DNA of 64,000 nucleotides from Pseudoalteromonas phenolica (GTDB lineage Bacteria; Pseudomonadota; Gammaproteobacteria; Enterobacterales; Alteromonadaceae), in assembly GCF_001444405.1 (NCBI RefSeq), contig NZ_CP013187.1, forward strand, positions 186,001 through 250,000. The letters run 5' to 3'. Positions 57,449 to 64,000 of this stretch are shown piece by piece; positions within the stretch are counted from its first letter, which is position 1; the number at the start of each line of letters is the position of its first letter. The position numbers were made by a program, and so were the translations under genes. Below the pieces are notes generated by a model. It had not been told where the DNA came from. It saw only the letters and a list, made by a program, of their open reading frames with translations, and made no database searches.

Positions 57449-57739
57449 GATGAAATCCTGTTATTATTTTTTCTATGCAAAGCCATGTATAGTTTGCTTT
57501 GTTATGTATCAAGCATAACTAAATATCAGGTGGACTGCCTTACTATTTATATCTAAAATTCAGTATGTTGAATGACGTCTAATAAAGTGAGTAAAAAAAC
57601 CAATAAATGGCTTATTAAACCACTTTTATATCTTTAAAATAGAATGGGATTTATTTAACTATCTGATTTGTATGACTTAATATTTTTGGCACGATTACTG
57701 TTTAGTTAATAACAGAAATCTTAAATAAGAGAGGTTACC
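57449..57739. promoter_or_regulatory. Divergent region with sigma-54-like promoter
   Basis: 291 bp, AT rich, no gene. At 57686-57702 TTGGCACG-ATTA-CTGTT matches the sigma-54 -24 element perfectly and the -12 element partly (GT in place of GC). Spacing of the two elements is correct and a start about 25 bp before the next ATG would result. Confidence 0.4.
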
Positions 57740-57979
57740 ATGGCAGAACAAGGTTCAGGCGGTAATGTAATCGCCGCAATTTGTAATATATTTTTTCCTG
57801 GTTTAGGCCAGCTGGTACAAGGTCGTATAATTCCAGCACTTATTTTTGCGATCATTGTGTTTGGTGGTTACGCACTTTGGTTCTTAGTTATTCCTGCAAT
57901 TATTGCAGGGGTTGCGCATTTATGGGCAATTATCGATGCAGCGAAATACACCAGCTATCGATCACGGTATGAGCGTTAG
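57740..57979 (+). CDS. Small TM2-like membrane protein
   Basis: 79 residues, ATG after AAGAGAGG. Two hydrophobic helices joined at FFPGLGQLVQGRI, which resembles the turn motif of TM2-domain proteins (G-x-G-x-x-x-x-G-R). Second helix rich in Ile and Ala, basic C-terminus. Function unknown. Overlaps the convergent AEC carrier gene by 18 nt. Confidence 0.75.
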   Translation: MAEQGSGGNVIAAICNIFFPGLGQLVQGRIIPALIFAIIVFGGYALWFLVIPAIIAGVAHLWAIIDAAKYTSYRSRYER

Positions 57980-58873
57980 CAACCATACACTTAAAGTAAA
58001 GACGCTGAGCAGTGTTGATAGCACAACACTGCTGGCAGCAACATCTTGCTTCACTCTCAATTGTCTTGCTACCAAATAAGCATTCACACCAAGAGGTGAT
58101 GCAGCCATCAGGGTGACGACAGCAACATGCGCTGCAGGTAGGTTAAACACCCAAGTTGCGAAAGTAAAAACAGCGGCAGGTAAAAGCCCTAGCTTGATAA
58201 CACTGATTATTAATGCGCCTTTCCAAGCCTCTTTCACCGAATATTGATTTAAACTTGCACCTAACACAAACAAAGCCCCTGCGATTGCAGGTTCACTCAG
58301 TAAACTCAGCCCATTGATGAGCGTTGTCGGAAGTGGAAGTGACATGGCATTTGCCACAATACCAAGACTAATACTCAGCACGACTGGGTTGAGCAGTAAA
58401 GGCTTTAATAACTCTCCCAAACTCCCTTTTACGTTACTGCTTAAAGCAAAGGTCAATGCAAATAAGAGTGCACTATGAAAAGTGATCACCATAAACACTA
58501 ATGCACCGTAACGGTCACCGAGTGCCATGATGATGATGGGTAAGCCAACTAATACCGTATTTGAATAGCACCCCGACAGCGCAAGCACCGCAGCGTCAGA
58601 AAATGAAACCTTACCAAACACTTTAAAAGCAATGCACACTGCAAAATACACAAGTACCACAGGAAGATAAAAACTGAGTAACAAGTTGAGTGACAACGCC
58701 TGTTGCAAATCGGCTTTGTACATACTGAGAAAAAGAAAAACAGGAATGGCCAAGTTAAATATAAAAGTACGAAGTCCATCAAAATGAATTACTGATAAAA
58801 AGTTTATCTTGGCGCATATAAACCCAGCTGCAACAACAAAAATAAGAGGGAAAATAATGTCAATTGGGTTCAT
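57962..58873 (-). CDS. AEC-family transporter
   Basis: 303 residues from the ATG at 58873 (GAG upstream); ATG at 58888 or a start at 58981 are less likely. About ten TMs with the AEC fold: NPIDIIFPLIFVVAAGF, NLAIPVFLFLSM, GCYSNTVLVGLPI and VTLMAASPLGVNAYLVA. Such carriers move organic acids such as malate or malonate; substrate here unknown. Confidence 0.87.
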   Translation of the reverse strand: MNPIDIIFPLIFVVAAGFICAKINFLSVIHFDGLRTFIFNLAIPVFLFLSMYKADLQQALSLNLLLSFYLPVVLVYFAVCIAFKVFGKVSFSDAAVLALSGCYSNTVLVGLPIIIMALGDRYGALVFMVITFHSALLFALTFALSSNVKGSLGELLKPLLLNPVVLSISLGIVANAMSLPLPTTLINGLSLLSEPAIAGALFVLGASLNQYSVKEAWKGALIISVIKLGLLPAAVFTFATWVFNLPAAHVAVVTLMAASPLGVNAYLVARQLRVKQDVAASSVVLSTLLSVFTLSVWLLTLIP

Positions 58874-59012
58874 GGCTTGCTCTAGCATAATAAGCGGTGC
58901 TTTTGGGTAGCGAATTATCCAGCTTTGGCTAGTAAAGCTCAAGTCACTGGGCAGCTTTTGACACGGCACGTATAATAGCATGGAGAAATGTTTATTTGAG
59001 ATGAAAGAAAAT

Positions 59013-59384
59013 ATGGAGTATCAATTTATTCGTGACCCAATCAGTGGTTTCAGGGTCAAGATCAGTGACGAGCAAGCTTTGATTGGTCGCTGGTTTAACG
59101 AAGAGCTGGTTCACAATGAAGTTAAAGATTTACTCGCGCAATGTCGTCGTATTAAGTCATTAAACACGCCTTTGGTCAGACTGGGCAAAGAAGTACGCTT
59201 TAAGCTGTGTGAGCAAGAGGCATTATTTGAAGCGCATAGCTTATTCCATAACAACGATGACTTAGCGCAATACCAAGATGATGCGCTTGAACTCGACGAG
59301 CATGGCCTAATGGCGGTGTGTGGTTTTGAAGATTTTGTTGAGTTATTAGAAGCTTGGAATGACTTTATTGGAAGAGGCCGCTAG
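59013..59384 (+). CDS. yacL: UPF0231 family protein
   Basis: 123 residues from the ATG at 59013; the frame runs back to 58980. EYQFIRDP, GRWFNEEL and the C-terminal LMAVCGFEDFVELLEAWNDF align with E. coli YacL. Acidic, cytoplasmic. The family has no firm function. Divergent from the AEC gene. Confidence 0.88.
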   Translation: MEYQFIRDPISGFRVKISDEQALIGRWFNEELVHNEVKDLLAQCRRIKSLNTPLVRLGKEVRFKLCEQEALFEAHSLFHNNDDLAQYQDDALELDEHGLMAVCGFEDFVELLEAWNDFIGRGR

Positions 59385-59404
59385 GGCGTCTTCCAAATTC
59401 AGCT

Positions 59405-60121
59405 TTACATTGTAGCCTGCTCTGGTGGCGCACCGTAGATTTGTTCGGCTCTGTTAAACAGTACCCAAGACGTTAATATATACTTATCGTTAGAAACTGG
59501 AATACAGCCTCGATGTGTGTGGGTGAAATAAGCCGGTGCGACAACCATAGCGCCTTTTTTAGGGGCTATTTTTTTATTCTGATAGTGAAACTCTGTTTCT
59601 CCACCTTCTTCAACATCATTCAAATAAAACATAAATAACAGCACGCGGTGAAGCGCTTCATTATGACCAACTTGAGGGTAAACTTCGCTATGCCAGTATG
59701 GATAACCGCCTTTTCCTGCTTGATATTTTTGCGCTTGAATGTTGCCCAAACGAAATAGCTGTTGGGTAAGTACATGAATTTGTGGTTTACCAACTTCTTC
59801 GAAATTATCAACGGTTAAGTCGACTGGTTGTCCTGTTTTTGGGTGGTACACCTTTAAACCGAACGCACCAATCATCATAAAGAAGTGCTCTTCAATATAC
59901 TTAAACACATGCTGTGCGGTGACTTGTTGAATGTGTTGTAAAGTTTGTGCGTACTCAGGGTGCGCATTTAAATACAGATCATGACTAATTTTTTTGCTTA
60001 GATCGACACCACCAGACGTGATCCCTTGCTTTAGGTGAGGGCTTTGGTCAAACTGCTGCACAAATGTATCGCAAAAGTCAGTTGAGAGTGCGTTGTCGTA
60101 AACGCGAATAAAATCTGTCAT
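59405..60121 (-). CDS. 2OG-Fe(II) oxygenase
   Basis: 238 residues, prolyl-4-hydroxylase-type double-stranded beta helix. The iron facial triad appears as His144-x-Glu146 (YPYWHSEVYPQ) and a distal His in YFTHTHRG (201 or 203), with Arg204 as likely 2-oxoglutarate anchor; FYLNDVEEGGETEF is the family core. The acidic ligand is Glu rather than the usual Asp. Cytoplasmic; substrate unknown. Confidence 0.85.
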   Translation of the reverse strand: MTDFIRVYDNALSTDFCDTFVQQFDQSPHLKQGITSGGVDLSKKISHDLYLNAHPEYAQTLQHIQQVTAQHVFKYIEEHFFMMIGAFGLKVYHPKTGQPVDLTVDNFEEVGKPQIHVLTQQLFRLGNIQAQKYQAGKGGYPYWHSEVYPQVGHNEALHRVLLFMFYLNDVEEGGETEFHYQNKKIAPKKGAMVVAPAYFTHTHRGCIPVSNDKYILTSWVLFNRAEQIYGAPPEQATM

Positions 60122-60150
60122 CTGAGTACCTACAGGATATTAGAATTATT

Positions 60151-60540
60151 ATGTTGTCAGAAAAACTCATGCCGCGTTTTAGTGAAACCGACGTGCTCGG
60201 ACACATCAACAATACCGCACTACCGGTTTGGTTTGAAGCCGCGCGTGTGCCTATTTTTAAGATTTTTACCCCAGACCTAGATCCAAAACAATGGAAATTG
60301 ATTGTTGCCAAGGTTGAAGTGACTTTCAAAGGTGAGTTGTTTTATGGTCAAGAAGTCGAAGTTAAAACTGCCATTGAGCGCATAGGGTCAAGCTCATTTG
60401 TAATTTTACAGCAAGCTTGGCAGCACGGAGCGTGCTGCGCTGAGGGCAAAACCGTGATGGTACGTTATGATTTTGCGAATAAAAGCTCACAACCATTAAG
60501 TGAAGAAGAAAAACAGCAGCTTACTGCTTTTCTTCTGTAG
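60151..60540 (+). CDS. 4HBT-type acyl-CoA thioesterase
   Basis: 129 residues, hotdog fold. FSETDVLGHINNTALPVWFEAAR carries the YbgC/4HBT-type motif in two pieces: Asp14 and His18-Ile-Asn-Asn. Likely cleaves short or medium acyl-CoA. It is divergent from the oxygenase and its end overlaps the convergent membrane-protein gene by 20 nt. Confidence 0.88.
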   Translation: MLSEKLMPRFSETDVLGHINNTALPVWFEAARVPIFKIFTPDLDPKQWKLIVAKVEVTFKGELFYGQEVEVKTAIERIGSSSFVILQQAWQHGACCAEGKTVMVRYDFANKSSQPLSEEEKQQLTAFLL

Positions 60541-61693
60541 GTTTTGAAGCCGAAGATTTAAATTGGTGGCCAATGGCCACCGAAATACACGGTTTGACTT
60601 CGTATTTATAAGTACGCTCTTGTTCAGACAGTTGCGTGATCTCTAAAATCTCATAATCATTTAGCTCTACCATGCGGCTCCCCTCAGTGACCTGACAGCG
60701 AGAATAGCTATCGGCTTCTAGCTCGTAGATAAAATAAGCTAGTATGGTTTTTATTTTATTATCGTACGCTTCTGTACGTTCGGATAAAGAAAGAGATGAT
60801 GCGTCGCTTTCTCCAATATTGAAAGAAAGCCCTGGGCTTTGCTCTGCCTCTGAGTTGGTAATAGCCTGCTCCATTTGTTCCGTATTTTCTTTTTCCAGTT
60901 TTGCTGTATCCGCGAGTTCCTTGTCAACTTCTTCGGTTACGTTGGTACTTACTGTGGTATTGCTAAAACTTTCGATTACATTCGTGAACATGGTGCTCAT
61001 TCCACCAAACATACCTGAGGTAAATGTAAACATAAGTACAAATACGAAGAGCATAACGCACAGCGTCATACGCACAAAACTGGTAATAATTGGAAAGCGG
61101 TATTCAGGTGGGTGCCACATGGTATGTAAACCAAAGGGGCGCATAAATAATAATAGTAAGACATAGAAAGGCTGTAGCAGCGGTACTAATAGCAAGATGC
61201 TGAGAGTGCTGATAAAGAACCAAGACGGCAAAGACAGCATTAAACTTAGGTTATGAGTGTAAGGAAAGTGGTCAGCACTGACTCCTGTTATGTCATTAAT
61301 AGCACCTGCAGCGTAGGCTAATGCATAGTTGGCAATAAACGCATAGAAGATTAATACCACGGCTTTACCAGGTAAGCTGTCCCAAAACTTCATTAATTTT
61401 GGCCACAGCTCACTTAAAAGCGCGATAATAATGATCGTAACCATTAAAAATGTAGAAGGAGAAAACAAATCATTTAAAAACTGTTCGTCATCAGGGACAC
61501 CTGGAACTGGTTCAGATTCACCATTTAATAGTAGGAAAAATAACACAATGGCAGTGAAGTATAAGCGTTGGGCGAAGGTCAAAGATCGCCAGAAGGTCAG
61601 CCACCGAGTTTTTAAACTATAGTAAAAACCTGATAAGTGCTTGGGAGAGGGGAGCTTTTCCATGAGTTGGTCCATTTTCTTATTGTTGTTCAT
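60521..61693 (-). CDS. Membrane protein of unknown function (paralogue 1)
   Basis: 390 residues from the ATG at 61693 behind GAGGTG (the frame starts at a GTG three codons earlier). A Lys/Arg-rich N-terminus, about six TMs, then a soluble C-terminal part of about 150 residues ending in YEVKPCISVAIGHQF. LIFYAFIANYALAYAAGAIN, GVSADHFPYTHNLSLML and MRPFGLHTMWHPPEYRFPII are shared almost word for word with the next gene. Paralogue 1 also has a Glu-rich insert (KELADTAKLEKENTEQMEQA). No family recognised. Confidence 0.85.
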   Translation of the reverse strand: MNNNKKMDQLMEKLPSPKHLSGFYYSLKTRWLTFWRSLTFAQRLYFTAIVLFFLLLNGESEPVPGVPDDEQFLNDLFSPSTFLMVTIIIIALLSELWPKLMKFWDSLPGKAVVLIFYAFIANYALAYAAGAINDITGVSADHFPYTHNLSLMLSLPSWFFISTLSILLLVPLLQPFYVLLLLFMRPFGLHTMWHPPEYRFPIITSFVRMTLCVMLFVFVLMFTFTSGMFGGMSTMFTNVIESFSNTTVSTNVTEEVDKELADTAKLEKENTEQMEQAITNSEAEQSPGLSFNIGESDASSLSLSERTEAYDNKIKTILAYFIYELEADSYSRCQVTEGSRMVELNDYEILEITQLSEQERTYKYEVKPCISVAIGHQFKSSASKPTEEKQ

Positions 61694-61716
61694 TGTTAGC
61701 ACCTCTTTATTCTTAA

Positions 61717-62829
61717 CTAATATAGCGCTTTTGCTTGGCTAGACAAATGAAGTTTTATGCCGGGTGAAATACAAGGTTTCACTTCAAAGTGATAGGCTTT
61801 TTCTTTACCATCTACCGGCCAGATCTCTAAAATATCGTAATCATTGAGCTCTACAACACGTCTTCCTGGTGTGACCTTACATCGAGAGTAGCTATCGGCT
61901 TCTAGTTCATAAATAAAGTAAGCAAGAATTTGCTTGATACGGTTGTCGTAGCTGTTAACGCGTTCTTTGTAGAGTGTTAGCTCTCTATCAACCTCATCAG
62001 AGTCTGTATTAAGTGTTGCTTTACTTTTTTCAGGATTTGACATAGCTGAGTTTTCGATAGCTGAAGGCTGCCCTTGGTCAAAATTGCTTATGCCATAGGT
62101 TACTTTTACCGGCGTAAAATTACTGACTAGAGTGCTGAAAATGGTATTCATACTTCCAGCAACACCAGAAGACATAGTTATAAAGAAAAAAAGGGCTGCG
62201 AGAAGTGTACATAAAAACATACGAACAACACTCGTTATGATAGGGAACCTATATTCTGGTGAATGCCAGCGAGTGTGTAGCCCGAAGGGTCTCATTAACA
62301 ATAAAAAGGCCATATAAATAGGTTGTAATAATGGTATCAGAACAAGCACCATGAAGGTGCTGAGCATAAACCAAGTAGGTATTGATAGGATTAAGCTTAA
62401 ATTATGGGTATATGGGAAGTGTTCAGCACTGACACCCGTAATATCATTAATGGTGCCTGAGGCATAAGCCAGCGCATAGTTAGCTAAAAAAGCATAAAAA
62501 ATAAAAGTAACGCTTTTACCGACAGTACTCTCCCAAAATTTTACAATTCTTGGCCAAAGCTCGCATATTAATCCAACAAGAATAGCCAGCGTAAGCAAGT
62601 AAGTACTCGCGCTGAATGAATCGGCCCAAACTATACTTTCACTATTTTTATGTGCGTCATGGTCTCCAAAAAGCCCTGAAATAAAATCAGGCATCTCAGG
62701 AGAAAAAATTAGAAAAGCAATTAGATAAAATCTCTGTGGGAGTGTCAAAGACTGCCAAAAATTCACAAATTTACTGGCTAAATTTTTTATCGTTATAGAG
62801 GCGCTTTTAATATTTGCTAGAGCTTGCAT
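61717..62829 (-). CDS. Membrane protein of unknown function (paralogue 2)
   Basis: 370 residues, ATG with GGATG upstream. Same layout as its downstream neighbour: about six TMs with NYALAYASGTINDITGVSAE and MRPFGLHTRWHSPEYRFPI, then a soluble tail with FIYELEADSYSRCKVTPGRR and VELNDYDILEI. The two genes are 23 nt apart and cotranscribed. They arose by tandem duplication and have diverged mainly in the linker before the tail. Role unknown. Confidence 0.85.
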   Translation of the reverse strand: MQALANIKSASITIKNLASKFVNFWQSLTLPQRFYLIAFLIFSPEMPDFISGLFGDHDAHKNSESIVWADSFSASTYLLTLAILVGLICELWPRIVKFWESTVGKSVTFIFYAFLANYALAYASGTINDITGVSAEHFPYTHNLSLILSIPTWFMLSTFMVLVLIPLLQPIYMAFLLLMRPFGLHTRWHSPEYRFPIITSVVRMFLCTLLAALFFFITMSSGVAGSMNTIFSTLVSNFTPVKVTYGISNFDQGQPSAIENSAMSNPEKSKATLNTDSDEVDRELTLYKERVNSYDNRIKQILAYFIYELEADSYSRCKVTPGRRVVELNDYDILEIWPVDGKEKAYHFEVKPCISPGIKLHLSSQAKALY

Positions 62830-62885
62830 GAATACATCCGTTATTCGTTTTATTTTTTTTATTCTGGCTTTTCAATCTTTCAAAG

Positions 62886-62924
62886 ATAAGAAAAAGGCTT
62901 GGCCCTATTATGAAGGCAAGCCTT
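62886..62924 (-). terminator. Terminator downstream of uvrA
   Basis: AAGGCTTG / CAAGCCTT stem; on the minus strand it is followed by TTTTTCTT. Confidence 0.75.
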
Positions 62925-62970
62925 AAAAAATTAAATAAAATTTAACACTATGCTAATTAGTACAGAGTCG

Positions 62971-64000
62971 CTAAAGCAAGGGTTTTAAATACCGACCCGT
63001 ATGTGATGCGTCACATTCAGCAACGGCTTCAGGTGTGCCAGAGATAAGAATTTGGCCACCACCGGCACCGCCTTCAGGACCTAAGTCGACAATCCAATCT
63101 GCGGTTTTTATCACATCGAGATTGTGTTCAATCACTACGATGGTATTACCGTGGTCGCGCAAGCGATGAAGTACCGCCAGTAATTGCTGAATATCGTGGA
63201 AGTGCAAACCTGTGGTCGGCTCGTCCAAAATATATAAAGTCTTACCGGTATCGCGCTTAGATAACTCTCTAGCGAGTTTCACACGCTGCGCTTCACCACC
63301 AGAAAGCGTAGTAGCTGCTTGCCCCAACCGAATATAAGTCAGGCCTACATCCATTAAGGTTTGCAGCTTACGACTGATCGCTGGGATTTTATCGAAGAAT
63401 TCACGAGCATCTTCAACCGTCATTTCTAGTACTTCGTGGATGTTTTTGCCTTTATAAAGTACTTCTAAGGTTTCACGGTTATAGCGTTTACCTGAACACA
63501 CATCACATGGTACGTATACGTCAGGTAAGAAGTGCATTTCTACTTTGATAACGCCATCGCCCTGACACGCTTCACAACGACCGCCTTTTACGTTAAAGCT
63601 GAAACGACCCACTTTATAGCCACGAGAGCGCGCTTCTTGTGTGCCCGCAAATAATTCACGAATAGCCGTAAAGATACCTGTATAGGTTGCAGGGTTTGAA
63701 CGCGGTGTACGGCCTATTGGGCTTTGGTCAATGTCGATCACTTTATCGAAATGTTTAAGGCCTTGAATGTCTTTGTGAGGGGCAGGCTCAGCCGTGGTCG
63801 CTCCATTCAGCGCTGTGTGAGCCAGCTTAAATAGCGTGTCATTAATAAGGGTTGATTTACCCGAACCTGATACGCCGGTGATACAGGTCATTAAGCCAAA
63901 TGGAATACGCAGGTCGACATTTTTTAAATTATTACCTGTGGCGCCAAAGAGTTCTAGCCATTTATCTTCTGGCTGGTGGCGTTGCTCAGGTACGACAATG
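62971..64000 (-). CDS. uvrA: Excinuclease ABC subunit A (C-terminal part)
   Basis: The frame runs off the right edge; about 343 C-terminal residues of the usual ~940 are present. It contains Walker A of the second ATPase (GVSGSGKSTL), the zinc finger CEACQGDGV ... CDVCSGKRY, signature LSGGEAQRVKLA and Walker B LYILDEPTTGLHFHD. UvrA recognises bulky DNA lesions and loads UvrB. An internal Met at 63891 is not the start. Confidence 0.97.
   Translation of the reverse strand, partial: IVVPEQRHQPEDKWLELFGATGNNLKNVDLRIPFGLMTCITGVSGSGKSTLINDTLFKLAHTALNGATTAEPAPHKDIQGLKHFDKVIDIDQSPIGRTPRSNPATYTGIFTAIRELFAGTQEARSRGYKVGRFSFNVKGGRCEACQGDGVIKVEMHFLPDVYVPCDVCSGKRYNRETLEVLYKGKNIHEVLEMTVEDAREFFDKIPAISRKLQTLMDVGLTYIRLGQAATTLSGGEAQRVKLARELSKRDTGKTLYILDEPTTGLHFHDIQQLLAVLHRLRDHGNTIVVIEHNLDVIKTADWIVDLGPEGGAGGGQILISGTPEAVAECDASHTGRYLKPLL

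Overview
The window is a chromosomal segment of a marine gammaproteobacterium of the order Alteromonadales. The 16S rRNA gene (41772-43304) and the ribosomal, rpo and metabolic genes all look like Pseudoalteromonas. Species cannot be fixed without a database search. Coding density is high, and no phage, integrase, transposase or CRISPR array was seen. Most of the window is core genome.

Layout. 1-4030 is a methionine-salvage block: mtnB-mtnC-mtnD on the minus strand, divergent from a methionine-type aminotransferase and an overlapping omega-amidase on the plus strand, with a MetJ-like operator between them. 4140-9155 holds small accessory genes: a peroxiredoxin, a secreted cysteine-rich protein, a decayed DJ-1/PfpI pseudogene, a membrane-anchored XRE regulator, an LhgO-like oxidoreductase, a hotdog thioesterase and an S4-domain protein. 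9252-15109 contains two lipoproteins flanking a divergent pair: an orphan Fe(III)-type periplasmic binding protein and a membrane GGDEF-EAL protein. A good Fur-box candidate fills their 38-nt intergenic region. 15241-22159 is a sulfate assimilation operon (cysG-cysD-cysN-SLC13 permease-cysC-cysQ). deoC and a possible nuclease-fold ORF follow.

23874-46651 is the information-processing core: tRNA-Trp, secE-nusG, rplKA, rplJL with its L10 leader, rpoBC, rpsL-rpsG-fusA-tuf, then a complete rRNA operon (16S-23S-5S) with no tRNA in its spacer. The rRNA operon is flanked on both sides by a family of about 50-bp hairpin repeats whose stems show compensatory changes. 47073-64000 is mixed: a UPF0126 channel-like protein, comM, an orphan OmpR regulator, an S9 peptidase, a CNNM/CorC-type protein, a REC-EAL regulator, an M50 protease, an AtoE transporter, a TM2-like small protein, an AEC carrier, yacL (UPF0231), a 2OG-Fe(II) oxygenase, a thioesterase, two tandem paralogous membrane proteins of unknown role, and the C-terminal part of uvrA running off the right edge.

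Best candidates for something undescribed: (i) an iron-linked c-di-GMP sensing module (orphan FbpA-type binding protein + GGDEF-EAL + Fur box), similar in logic to NspS/MbaA but with an iron-type binding protein; (ii) the covarying hairpin repeat family around the rRNA operon; (iii) a 13-bp-period array of palindromes at 15161-15225. All three are inferences from sequence alone.
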